A stretch of 64,000 bases of DNA, taken from assembly GCF_009906955.1 (NCBI RefSeq), contig NZ_CP047656.1, forward strand, positions 3,347,001 to 3,411,000, given 5' to 3'. Position 1 is the first letter of the stretch; each line of letters starts with the position of its first letter. The notes beneath the pieces were generated by a model. That model had not been told where the DNA came from and did not search any database. It was given only the letters and a program-made list of their open reading frames with translations. Positions 51,753 through 60,413 of the stretch are shown piece by piece. Made by a program: the position numbers and the translations under genes. Source of the stretch: Paraglaciecola mesophila. GTDB taxonomy: Bacteria > Pseudomonadota > Gammaproteobacteria > Enterobacterales > Alteromonadaceae.

Positions 51753-54700
51753 TTACTTAATTCCCAATACCTCGTTAACTAAATCATCAAGTTCTTTTTG
51801 TTCTTCTTCCGAAATATCACCACCGGACATTGTTGCAATACGGGCGATCTCGCTAATAGCCAGGTGATCACTATCCATATCGTCGAACTCAGGAATTTTG
51901 AGGTATTCTGCTACGCTGGACCCCAGACTCAATAGCGACCCGTAAGCCATAACAGCTTTGGCAACATAGGTTGAATTGAGAAAGCCTGTCAGAAACGCGG
52001 CATGATCTTCTGTTTCCACTGGGATAAAGTAGAGTTTATGGTCAGGCACAACAACTTTTTCACCCAAAATTTTGTCCTCTACAGGACCAATATAGGCGGC
52101 GAAAAACGTTTTGCTGTTCATTTCCCGCCACAACACTTTATACGGTGAAAACGTATAGTCGCCTGTACTCCAGAGGGAATAATATGGTTTGTTCTTCTGG
52201 AACCGTTTTAAACTGGATCGAACTTTTAATTGTTCTTTAAATTGCTCTAAGAACTGGTAAGTTTTTGGGTAGTTGAATGGCAGATCAGGATCTCCATGCA
52301 TCTCTCGTTGCGGTACGAGAGAATGAAACGGTGTTGGAACGGCCCTGAACTTTGTTACATCCTTTCCTCTGAGCATAGGGAAAATGTGCTCTGCTTCTAC
52401 GACATCAGTAATTTCGGGTATTCCCTTTGTACGTCCCTCCTGCACTCTGTTTCGGATAGTCACGTTACCATTGGTCACTTCCTGGTCCAGGATGTCTACC
52501 CAAAATATGGCGTGTCTGTCGGTTGTAATACCTTTTCTAGCTACGTAGTGGCTTTTTCCTTCATTAAACACATATTTAAACACCTTGTGCTCTTTCTTCG
52601 TTGCAATTAGCCATGGACGGGAATCGTTTTCTCCGCCAGGGGCGGGCTTTGCAAACAGGTTTTCATTTTTTGCCTTCCCACGAAAATCGGAAGCATCTGA
52701 AAAAGAGCGGATGGTTTTATTTTTAGCGTCTTTCGCCGACCATTTTTTGTAAGTAATTGGATACTTAGTATTTTCGCCACGTTCAACAACCAGTAACGCC
52801 GGAAAGTTACTGACACCATCAAATGGCTTAATGGCGTTATAATCTTCCACCAGAGTTACTGCGCAATTGATACGTCCCTCATCAATTTTAAAGCGTCTGA
52901 AGCCCTCACTAGATTCATTTGAAAAAACAGTGCCTGTTATGAAAAATCCAAGTCTTCCACCGTCCTTCAGATATTTTCGAATAGTCTCAAAGGTGATGAC
53001 GGTAGAAATATCAGATTCGATGCCACCAACCCATTTATCAGAGCTAAAGACTCCCATACTTCGGCATTTATCATTAACGGCTCTGACATAGGCTCTTGGT
53101 AAGTGGCTCCATTTAACCCAAGGAGGATTGCCACAAATGTATTTAACCGGAGATATTGAACCCGCCCTGAAGCGTTCTGCAAGAATTGAGCACCATATTC
53201 CATCCCAGCCCTCTTCATGAAGTTCTACTAACGTATTAACTGCATTTGACAGTGCAGTTTCTTCATTTTTATTTAACGCGAGCGGTTCTAATGTTTTAAG
53301 AAGATGCTCTAGTATCTTGTTGGCTGGTAAATCTGCCATTATCCATTGTTTAAGCTGCTGAAATACAGAATAAAACTCTGTATCTAGTATTAGTTTCTCT
53401 GGAATTCGGAAGAGCTTTTCGCCTTTATCAGTCAGAAGATTGTATTCATAACAGCCATCAGGTTGAATGTTGGCTGTATTGATTGCATCAGCCATATAAA
53501 CTGGAATAGTCACTGGTTTGTGAGGATTCAAATATGGTGCAATAAAAGTCACTATCGAACCTTTAGCGCTCAAAACAGCAAGCGGATTAAGGTCTATTCC
53601 GTATAGTCCCGACAATAGCTCATTTGCATCAGCCTCGGGTTTTGCAACCCTTCTTCTTCTAATCGCCTCAAGTAAAAATGTTCCAGATCCACATGTAGGG
53701 TCAAGTAAATCTGCTTCAAGATCCCAATCAATGACATCTAGCCCATGCTCTGCCAGCCAGTCTGGTGTATAGAATTCTCCAAGCGCGTGCCGAAGCTCGC
53801 GAGGAACAAACCCCTCATAAATTCCTTTAAACAAATCTCTGGTACTTTCTGGCCGTTTTTTGCTTATCTCAAAGTCCACTATTGAAAGTTCAACCAGTAA
53901 GCTGTCTATTACCTTTGCAAACTCCGTCCAGTTGTCATCTTCTAAATACCAGGAAAAGAAATCACCGGCATACATATTTGATATGCCAGCGTTCTTGAAC
54001 AATTTCCCCGTTTCCATTGAATTAATCCTTTCTTGAACATCAATGGTAGTATTTAGAATGTTTTGGGTTGAACCAGGCAAAGCGCAGGCTGCGACTATTT
54101 TGGCTAATAGTGCGATATAACTATTAAGCGAAAATAGGTAGGCGGAAATATTTTTTGCGTAGTCTGTTCCATGATGGGTACTTTGACGCTCTATCAAGTT
54201 TCTCATTCCATCCGGCTGAATACCGACGACTTGACCGAATAGACGATTCCATTCGGTATAGAGAAGCTTTTCTTTTGAGGTTCCACCTGCATCTGCGTCC
54301 ACAATAGCATCAAAAAACATTGGAATGAGTTGCTGTCCGTAAATAGAATCAGGACCAACAACCTCTTTTAATAGGAGCGCTGATACAAGTGGCGTTCCGT
54401 TGTTCAATAACTCCTGAATTAGCCTAGTGGCGGCCTTTTGATCGAATACTTGCAAGGATTCCCAATCTGGAATACCTGAGAGGTTGTAACGTCCAAACAC
54501 AATGCTTTCACCATCCCATGCCACCATTGTGTAATCAGATAGTTCTCTACCTTCATCACGGTGTAATAGATCTGCATATTCTTCGGCCTGTTTTTTAGCA
54601 TGCTTACATTTTGCATTATTCTTTTTATTGAAACTCTTTGGAGGTTCGTATTCGATAATCACTGCACCATGAGCCGAATCTACCCACTTATAGCCCCCTT

Positions 54701-54869
54701 TTCCATTGGGTACTCTGCGCTGTATAGGACATGGCTTCCATGAACTTTGTAGGTTCTGACTTAGTTCTTTGAAAGATTGCTCAATTTCGTGCTGCAACTG
54801 ATACTCGTTTTGCGAGCTTTCAGTTTTTTCAATAACATCCTTAACTAACTGGATTGCATGTTGTTTCAT
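51753..54869 (-). CDS. Type IIG-like restriction-modification protein (N6-adenine methylase)
   Basis: 1038 residues. An N-terminal PD-(D/E)xK-like nuclease motif is seen near residues 62-72 (SAHGAVIIEYEPPKSF; the usual Lys is Glu, as in several relatives). The methylase core has DPTCGSGTFLLEAI (motif I, about 385) and catalytic NPPW (about 578, ICGNPPWVKWSHLPRAY). The last 250 residues hold a target-recognition-like region (KVLWREMNSKTFFAAYIGP, LSLGSSVAEYLKIPEF). One chain may both cut and protect. It follows the XRE gene by 13 bases and precedes the DUF3427 gene. Confidence 0.88.
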   Translation of the reverse strand: MKQHAIQLVKDVIEKTESSQNEYQLQHEIEQSFKELSQNLQSSWKPCPIQRRVPNGKGGYKWVDSAHGAVIIEYEPPKSFNKKNNAKCKHAKKQAEEYADLLHRDEGRELSDYTMVAWDGESIVFGRYNLSGIPDWESLQVFDQKAATRLIQELLNNGTPLVSALLLKEVVGPDSIYGQQLIPMFFDAIVDADAGGTSKEKLLYTEWNRLFGQVVGIQPDGMRNLIERQSTHHGTDYAKNISAYLFSLNSYIALLAKIVAACALPGSTQNILNTTIDVQERINSMETGKLFKNAGISNMYAGDFFSWYLEDDNWTEFAKVIDSLLVELSIVDFEISKKRPESTRDLFKGIYEGFVPRELRHALGEFYTPDWLAEHGLDVIDWDLEADLLDPTCGSGTFLLEAIRRRRVAKPEADANELLSGLYGIDLNPLAVLSAKGSIVTFIAPYLNPHKPVTIPVYMADAINTANIQPDGCYEYNLLTDKGEKLFRIPEKLILDTEFYSVFQQLKQWIMADLPANKILEHLLKTLEPLALNKNEETALSNAVNTLVELHEEGWDGIWCSILAERFRAGSISPVKYICGNPPWVKWSHLPRAYVRAVNDKCRSMGVFSSDKWVGGIESDISTVITFETIRKYLKDGGRLGFFITGTVFSNESSEGFRRFKIDEGRINCAVTLVEDYNAIKPFDGVSNFPALLVVERGENTKYPITYKKWSAKDAKNKTIRSFSDASDFRGKAKNENLFAKPAPGGENDSRPWLIATKKEHKVFKYVFNEGKSHYVARKGITTDRHAIFWVDILDQEVTNGNVTIRNRVQEGRTKGIPEITDVVEAEHIFPMLRGKDVTKFRAVPTPFHSLVPQREMHGDPDLPFNYPKTYQFLEQFKEQLKVRSSLKRFQKNKPYYSLWSTGDYTFSPYKVLWREMNSKTFFAAYIGPVEDKILGEKVVVPDHKLYFIPVETEDHAAFLTGFLNSTYVAKAVMAYGSLLSLGSSVAEYLKIPEFDDMDSDHLAISEIARIATMSGGDISEEEQKELDDLVNEVLGIK

Positions 54870-54882
54870 TTATTTCTAAGCC

Positions 54883-55155
54883 TTAACCTTTTCTGTTTCC
54901 GCCAAACTGAGCATCTTTCGCCGCACCACGGGGTTTATTAGGAGCAATATCAAGCCCCGAAACGACCATTCTGAAATCAAGCCCGTGGTCCGCCATTTCT
55001 CCCATGAGTGCCACAATTACAGCTAGATGATCAGGTACTTCACCTTTAGTTTTGTAATTGGTGTATGAGTTGGGATTTTGCCGCAACAATTCAGCAAGCT
55101 CTTTAATAGACAATCCAGCCTTCCCCAAATGGCGTTTAAATTCATCGTATACCAT
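54883..55155 (-). CDS. XRE-like regulator (DUF6471-type) of the restriction system
   Basis: A 90-residue DNA-binding protein: YDEFKRHLGKAGLSIKELAELLRQNPNSYTNYKTKGEVPDHLAVIVALMGEMADHGLDFR is a helix-turn-helix of the XRE sort with the DUF6471 pattern, followed by a basic glycine-rich tail. Such genes lead restriction-modification operons and act as controllers. AT-rich palindromes lie upstream. Confidence 0.85.
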   Translation of the reverse strand: MVYDEFKRHLGKAGLSIKELAELLRQNPNSYTNYKTKGEVPDHLAVIVALMGEMADHGLDFRMVVSGLDIAPNKPRGAAKDAQFGGNRKG

Positions 55156-55198
55156 ACTGTATATATATTCAGTTATAAAAACAATGATAATGGAAATC

Positions 55199-55223
55199 GT
55201 ACATACATTTATTTGTATAGTAC
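55199..55223. promoter_or_regulatory. Imperfect palindrome before XRE gene
   Basis: GTACATACA and TGTATAGTAC pair around TTTATT with one extra base. It lies 44 bases before the XRE start, in an AT-rich region, and could be a controller-protein box. Confidence 0.5.
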
Positions 55224-55249
55224 ATAAATATATTTGTTTTTAATTTGTC

Positions 55250-55267
55250 GCACATAAATATATGTGC
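55250..55267. promoter_or_regulatory. Perfect palindrome GCACATA-AATA-TATGTGC
   Basis: A perfect 7-bp inverted repeat, sharing ACATAAATATAT with the neighbouring stretch at 55222-55233. It may be a second regulator site facing the transposase remnant. Confidence 0.55.
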
Positions 55268-55314
55268 AATCATGAACACATAAGATAATGTGATTTATTT
55301 TAAGGAGGGGACTA

Positions 55315-55623
55315 ATGACAATCAAAAAACAACATTTCCTGTTGTCTGCGTCAGCACGTACCCTCAGCCTTAGAAAGATATTCCAGTTAACGCCAGATGA
55401 ATCCTTTGAACTATTCAAAGAAGCTCGCTGGCCTCAAGGTAAACCTGTCTGCCCTCATTGTGGTTGCGAACATCACTATTACCTTAAAACCCGCAAGCAG
55501 TGGTGCTGTAAAGATAAGGATTGCGGTCATACTTTTTCAGTCACCAGTGGGACGATCTTCTCTTCTCACAAATTACCGTTATCTGTGTACCTTGCTGCAT
55601 TGATTTCCCTGATTGGCTTTTAG
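55315..55623 (+). pseudogene. Truncated IS1595-family transposase (N-terminal zinc-ribbon part)
   Basis: 102 residues of an IS1595-type transposase: LTPDESFELFKEARWPQGKPVCPHCGCEHHYYLKTRKQWCCKDKDCGHTFSVTSGTIFSSHKLPL, a Cys4 zinc ribbon (CPHC...CKDKDC). The protein stops at LISLIGF, where the catalytic DDE part should follow (about 200 more residues). A deletion or recombination event cut it; the adjoining minus-strand gene is also truncated at nearly the same point. Confidence 0.85.
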
Positions 55624-55631
55624 TGCTTGCC

Positions 55632-55946
55632 TCAGAGTCGTGGCACCCGTTTTGGCTCCTGTACCTTGTCGGTAATAGCCGTTGTCGTTAACGGCTCAGA
55701 TGCCACCCTGAGTATATCCAACACCATCATCTGACATTCCCTTGGCTTAAACAATCTAGCGTTACCTGTGGTTCGCTTCGGCGATACGGTTCTGAGGTCG
55801 TATTCCGGCTCAAATACTTTGATTGTGGCCTCTACGTGGCCCAGGCTTTTGTTGAGTCGTGCAATTTCCTGTTGATAATGTTGGATTTGTCCTGCAAGCT
55901 CTGAGTGTTTAGAGACTAAAGCAGTAATAACGTGGGATTCAGCCAT
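55632..55946 (-). CDS. Small coiled-coil protein, probably C-terminally truncated
   Basis: A 104-residue protein with an N-terminal coiled coil (HSELAGQIQHYQQEIARLNKSLGHVEATIKVF) and a possible winged-helix end (RECQMMVLDILRVASEPLTTTAITDKVQEPKRVPRL). Proteins of this kind often sit in mobile regions. The C-terminus ends abruptly at the junction with the IS1595 remnant, so the winged-helix part is probably lost. GAAAGG precedes the ATG at 55946. The function is unknown. Confidence 0.65.
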   Translation of the reverse strand: MAESHVITALVSKHSELAGQIQHYQQEIARLNKSLGHVEATIKVFEPEYDLRTVSPKRTTGNARLFKPRECQMMVLDILRVASEPLTTTAITDKVQEPKRVPRL

Positions 55947-56310
55947 ATTGATACCTTTCAATTAAAAGAGAATATGACTGTATTTTATTCAGTTCATGGG
56001 CGGGATTCTTGTGCGCTTGCTACATAATTCCGCTAATTAACTTGTTTCTATTAAGTGTTACTTGGCGAATGTTGGTTAAGATCATTGCTTGGGAAATTAT
56101 CAGGACACTCATGCTAACGACTTCGTACTTTTACTTAGAATCTGCTCCTCAACTGGTGTTTTTAGTAAACTTACGAATGGTAATTCTTATAAATCACCCT
56201 GTACCAGTTACATGTATCTCATCTCATAAAAAACTTATTACTTTTATATCAATAGCTTAGGTTGGGCATCAAGCTTGCTACTGTGATACTTATTCATGTG
56301 AAAACGGTAA
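55947..56310. other. Intergenic region without a clear gene
   Basis: AT-rich, no motif found. A frame at 56009-56260 lacks a ribosome site and protein-like composition. Confidence 0.5.
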
Positions 56311-56733
56311 ATGACAATGATTGATCTGGCCTATTCGGTTTACACGGCATTTTATTTATATTTGGTGATGTTGTTAGTGCAGTGGATGGTTGCCACGTTT
56401 AGCAAAGCCAAGCAGCCTAATGCAATCCCTGGGAAGATAGATGAAAACTTATCCCACGATAGTTTTGTGTTCAGAGCGCATCGCACTTTTCAGAATACGT
56501 TAGAGAACAGTACCTTGTTTGTCGGCACGGTGCTGTTTGCCTTTGTTCTAAATTACCAAAGCCCAATATTTGCTGTTTGTGTGTGGATGTACCTTATCGC
56601 AAGAGTTATGCATATGGCGTTGTACTATGCCATTTCGACAGAGAAAAACCCGAGCCCGCGCACCTATTTCTTTTTGATTGGTCTGTTGGCGAACGTGGTG
56701 ATGTTGGTCCTGGTCGGGCTAAGGTTGTTTTAA
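56311..56733 (+). CDS. MAPEG family membrane protein
   Basis: A 140-residue, four-TM MAPEG protein (family of microsomal glutathione transferases): VRAHRTFQNTLENSTLFVGTVLFAFVLNY gives the RAHxxxxNTLEN motif, followed by ARVMHMALYYAISTEKNPSPRTYFFLIGLLANVVMLVLVGL. Bacterial members are poorly characterised; glutathione-linked detoxification is possible. Either ATG (56311 or 56317) could start it. It is monocistronic and runs into the GGDEF gene from the other side. Confidence 0.9.
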   Translation: MTMIDLAYSVYTAFYLYLVMLLVQWMVATFSKAKQPNAIPGKIDENLSHDSFVFRAHRTFQNTLENSTLFVGTVLFAFVLNYQSPIFAVCVWMYLIARVMHMALYYAISTEKNPSPRTYFFLIGLLANVVMLVLVGLRLF

Positions 56734-56783
56734 CCCCTGTGGTGTAACATGTAAGTTGGTTAGGCTGCAATTAGAGTTAACGG

Positions 56784-57983
56784 CTAGGGCAATTGAACAT
56801 GTTGTAGCGTAAGTGAGTAGAAGTCTTCGCTTTGTGTCTCGCCAGAGGTTTTATTTCTACCGGTTTCTTTCGAGTGATAAAGGGCTTTATCGGCTCTTTC
56901 TAAGGATGACTCCCAAGATTCATCGGCGTCTGTTGATAAAGCAAAACCAATGCTCACTGTTATGTAAAGTGGGCCGTTATAAGTTGTAAACGTTGTTTGC
57001 TCAACGGTTTTACGGATGCGTTCAGCAATCGCATACAATTCGTTCGTATTGGTATCGCTTACTAATATTGCGAATTCCTCGCCACCCAAGCGGAAACAGT
57101 GGTCAAAGTTTCTCATTAGGCTTTTAGCTACTCGGCTTATCTCTATTAGAACTTGATCTCCTGTGGCGTGGCCGTGTTGGTCATTTACATGTTTGAAGTG
57201 GTCGATATCAAACATAACAAATCCAAAGTTTCTTCGTGTTCGCTGGGACAGTGAATACTCTTTTTGTGCAATGCTAGACAGTGCGCTGCGGTTCAACCAT
57301 TTCGTTAGATAATCTGTCACGGAGGCTTCTCGAAGAGTCACTTCTTTCTTCCAAAAAACGATAATGGCAAAACTAATGGTTAATAAAAATATAAAACCGA
57401 TTATCGCGAGATTACCTGACGTTTGCATAAATTGATTACCAATAAATTCCAATCGAACATTTTCAGCGAACATTAGAACTGCACGTATAATCAATTGAGC
57501 AATAAAAAGAGATAGCACAACCATTAATGGCCAATATGCCTTGCCTACTTTGTCGTTTCTTCTTCGCCATAGCGCTACTAACGCAGAGGCGTTAAGGGCA
57601 AAGATCATAGGGTAAAATATCAATATTCTCACTTCTACTGATTCGGCAACCAAAGGAATGTGATGTAGAGGAATGGGGATAAGAAAAACAGCTAACGTCA
57701 ATGTCCAAGTAGAGCGCCCGTTAATACATTTATTTATGCCACTATAAATCGCAGCGTGAGCGGCTAAATAAAACGCATTTCCCATTGCAGGATGTACCGT
57801 AGTCGGCAGATCAAAATCTAAAGAGAATATCGCCAAGATGTTTGACGATATGAAAAATATTCCCGCTATCGCCCAATCCACAAGATACTTTTCACCTCGA
57901 TTAGCTGCGCGCAAAATCATCATGGTGAGTGACATAATTGTGCTAACTAAGATTGTACAAATAAATAACGTCGGTGCGTCCAT
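56784..57983 (-). CDS. Diguanylate cyclase with 7-TM N-terminal domain
   Basis: 399 residues: an N-terminal seven-TM bundle (about 1-205) and a C-terminal GGDEF domain with GGEEF (about residue 300; RLGGEEFAILVSD), RNFGFVMFDIDHFKHVNDQHGHATGDQVLIEISRV and ITVSIGFALSTDADESWESSLERADKALYHSKETGRN. Intact; likely makes c-di-GMP on a membrane or light/redox cue. The RxxD inhibitory site is not seen (SVAKSLMRNFDHCF instead). No partner gene is adjacent. Confidence 0.92.
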   Translation of the reverse strand: MDAPTLFICTILVSTIMSLTMMILRAANRGEKYLVDWAIAGIFFISSNILAIFSLDFDLPTTVHPAMGNAFYLAAHAAIYSGINKCINGRSTWTLTLAVFLIPIPLHHIPLVAESVEVRILIFYPMIFALNASALVALWRRRNDKVGKAYWPLMVVLSLFIAQLIIRAVLMFAENVRLEFIGNQFMQTSGNLAIIGFIFLLTISFAIIVFWKKEVTLREASVTDYLTKWLNRSALSSIAQKEYSLSQRTRRNFGFVMFDIDHFKHVNDQHGHATGDQVLIEISRVAKSLMRNFDHCFRLGGEEFAILVSDTNTNELYAIAERIRKTVEQTTFTTYNGPLYITVSIGFALSTDADESWESSLERADKALYHSKETGRNKTSGETQSEDFYSLTLQHVQLP

Positions 57984-58268
57984 TAACTGCCTGTAAACTC
58001 AATTTAATCCATTAAATTTGCTTTGTAAGAACAAAACATTCTGCCAGCAGGTTACTTTATTTGCCTTTTCATAACAACATCGCCGCGAGGTAATACGTTA
58101 AGCAGCCGCATTGCAGTTGAGTTGAAAAAAGGTGAGCGAAAAGGCTTGATAATGCAACTAAACTTCTTATTTATCAATAAGTTACTAAGCCAACTAAGAT
58201 AATCATGCAAATGCGCGGTTTAGTTATTGCGGGTGGCTTGTTTTGTTATTGTTTAGCTGATTCGACCC
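57984..58268. other. Intergenic region between GGDEF and secreted protein genes
   Basis: 285 bases of AT-rich sequence; no gene, repeat or operator was seen. Confidence 0.5.
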
Positions 58269-59171
58269 TTAATACGAGCGCTCCTTTGCGCTGGGGTTGT
58301 GTGGGTTGAATTGGGTGAAGAAGGCGTCAACGGTATTTACGCCTGTTATGCCTAAAATCCACACGACTTCAACGAGATCTGAAAAATCTGCGCCCCCTGA
58401 GTGAATGGTTTTGTTTAGGTAGCGGCCGTTTACCCCGTTGTATTGACTGCTCACTTTATTCGCTTCTTGCCAAATTTGGGTATCGAGCAAAGGATTATTT
58501 TCGAGTGGGTTTACCGTGAAATCTAAGGTGTTAAAACCTGGGGTGCCGTTTGCGCTTGCGTTGCCGTCAGGTATTTTATAGTAGGTGGTGTTTTGCTTAA
58601 CAAAGGCTAGGGCGTTTTTACTGGTTTCTTTTTCGTTCCATTCGCTGTGCTGCACAAGGACGATTTTCTCTTTTGGGAGCGATGTTCCGTTTACCTTGAG
58701 TTGTTGAATAAGATGCTGGGTAAAATCACTCTGGCCCGCTTCGCTTATCCATACTCGGCCCCCTTGGGCGAGGGTGGTTGATACTTTTTGCACCGTGTCA
58801 TTCAATGCCTTTTGGCGCTGCATGTGGGCGTTCGTCCAGTTTGCGTTAAACACTAAGTCGAATAAATGATCGGCGGGTACATATAGGCCACTTTGAATGC
58901 CATACGTGCCACTGACGGCCCAGTAATTTAATCTGTTGAATTGGGGAGACTGTAAAATTGAGTGCATGGCAGCAATAGTGTGTACGTCGTCTACGTCTGT
59001 TTTAAGATCAAAATGCAGCAGTAATAAATCCTGATTTTTATCAAACTGATAAGGTGCTTTGGTAGTGGCTTGGGCATGATTGGTTGCCGGGGAAGCCGTG
59101 CTGATGTCAAAACGTAACAGCAAAAATACAAGTGCAGCGTGTATGGCGAGTTGTCGGATCATGGAGGACAC
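58269..59171 (-). CDS. Secreted nucleoside-hydrolase-like protein, uncertain
   Basis: A 300-residue secreted protein with a signal peptide ending near STASPAT (residue about 28). LLLLHFDLKTDVDDVHTIAAMHSIL recalls the calcium-binding DxDxDD strand of nucleoside hydrolases (DTDVDD-like), and GGADFSDLVEVVWILGITGVNTVDAFF its C-terminal part, but the usual residues are only partly present. Function not assigned; it stands alone before the KtrAB cluster. Confidence 0.7.
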   Translation of the reverse strand: MSSMIRQLAIHAALVFLLLRFDISTASPATNHAQATTKAPYQFDKNQDLLLLHFDLKTDVDDVHTIAAMHSILQSPQFNRLNYWAVSGTYGIQSGLYVPADHLFDLVFNANWTNAHMQRQKALNDTVQKVSTTLAQGGRVWISEAGQSDFTQHLIQQLKVNGTSLPKEKIVLVQHSEWNEKETSKNALAFVKQNTTYYKIPDGNASANGTPGFNTLDFTVNPLENNPLLDTQIWQEANKVSSQYNGVNGRYLNKTIHSGGADFSDLVEVVWILGITGVNTVDAFFTQFNPHNPSAKERSY

Positions 59172-59379
59172 AACCTCTTGGTTTTGATATCTGATTTAAC
59201 GTATTCGAACATGGAACTCGTCGGGATGATATTACCGTTTTTAATAATGGCGGCGTCAAATTTTGTACGTTATCAAGATTGATGTTGGGCACCGTGCTAG
59301 GATTAACCATCGGGAATCCAGCTGAGCTATCAAGCAAGAACAACTCATAGCGCAGTATAATAATAAAAGGTAAACCCTA

Positions 59380-59478
59380 TTGAACCCTGTTTCAGCATCT
59401 CAACATCTGAATAAAATTGTTTTTCTTGGCGCGTCTGGCGTCATCGTAGCGTCTCGTTTATCAGGACACCCATTTTAA
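59380..59478 (+). pseudogene. Orphan 5' fragment of a second BCCT transporter gene
   Basis: From the TTG at 59380 the frame reads a 32-residue peptide whose LNKIVFLGASGVIVAS matches LNKIVFIGASSVIFAL of the intact BCCT gene at 62283. The leaders match too: TATAATAATAAAAGGTA against AGATAATAATTAAAAAGGTAG. After SRLSGHPF it stops; the remaining 600 or so residues are gone. It is a relic of a duplicate gene. Confidence 0.72.
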
Positions 59479-59738
59479 TGCATCCATAACTAATACAAGT
59501 TCCCTAAAGGCCCAAGCTATTATCGGGGGTAAGAATTTACAGCATTACTGGTTGATTGCGCTAAGTTTTTTCGTCGATTTCGTCCGCGAATCAAAGAGAG
59601 ATTTTTGCGCTCGCCCGATGGATTAAATACTGACTGTTGATATAAAGGAATACGTGTCGTTAAGAATGCTCGTTAGGGGGAAAGCAGTTTGGTTTTAGGT
59701 TTGGATTGTATTAATATTCCCCGCCAATAAAATACTAC
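59479..59738. other. Region upstream of KtrA
   Basis: 260 bases without a gene; joins the BCCT remnant to the KtrA gene. No operator pattern stood out. Confidence 0.5.
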
Positions 59739-60413
59739 ATGTCAGAGCACAACATGAGTCAGTTTGCAGTAATTGGATTAGGCCGTTTTGGGTTGGCGGC
59801 GTCAATAGAGTTGATGCGTCTGGGGAATTCAGTTATCGGCGTCGATTCAGACTCTAAGTTGGTGAATACGGTATCTGAGCAATTGACGGTAGCGGCCATT
59901 GCTGATGCCACTGATGAAAGCTCTCTGAAAGAGTTAGATATCGGCTCCTGTGATGCGGTGCTGGTTGCTATAGGTGAGAGCCTCGAAGCTAGTATTTTAT
60001 GTGTTCTATTACTTAAATCACTCAACGTAAAAGAGATTTGGGTAAAAGCGACGACTAAACCTCATCATATTATTTTGACTAAGTTGGGTGTGTCTCGGAT
60101 TATTCACCCTGAAGAAGAAATTGGCGTGCGTGTCGCTCAGTCGCTTAATTACCCTATGATGAACCAGTACATGTCCATTGGTAATGGCTTGTTTATTGTT
60201 GAGGTTGAAATTAAATCACACCACCCAGATATGTCGGTTAAAAAGCTACTCGGCAAAGCAGGCAAAGACATTGAGCCTATGTTGGTGCGCCGCAATAGCA
60301 CTATCATCAAACACTTAGATGGTGACTTTCAATTAGCCGTGAAAGATTCACTGATATTAAGTGGTTCTTTGACTGCGTTGAAAAAGATAGCGCCTGAGTT
60401 TTATGCTAAATGA
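59739..60413 (+). CDS. ktrA: KtrA-type RCK regulator of K+ uptake
   Basis: A 224-residue cytosolic subunit with an N-terminal Rossmann fold (QFAVIGLGRFGLAASIELMRLGNSVIGVDSD, GxGxxG at about 13-18; nucleotide-binding Asp at about 36) and a C-terminal RCK_C part. It gates the KtrB channel in response to NAD(H) or ATP/ADP. An ATG five codons on (59754) is an alternative start and begins right at the fold. It overlaps ktrB by 4 bases (ATGA), so the two are coupled. Confidence 0.93.
   Translation: MSEHNMSQFAVIGLGRFGLAASIELMRLGNSVIGVDSDSKLVNTVSEQLTVAAIADATDESSLKELDIGSCDAVLVAIGESLEASILCVLLLKSLNVKEIWVKATTKPHHIILTKLGVSRIIHPEEEIGVRVAQSLNYPMMNQYMSIGNGLFIVEVEIKSHHPDMSVKKLLGKAGKDIEPMLVRRNSTIIKHLDGDFQLAVKDSLILSGSLTALKKIAPEFYAK

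Noticed and set aside
56009-56260. Plus-strand ORF of 83 codons
   Set aside because: No ribosome site, odd composition and no neighbour link.
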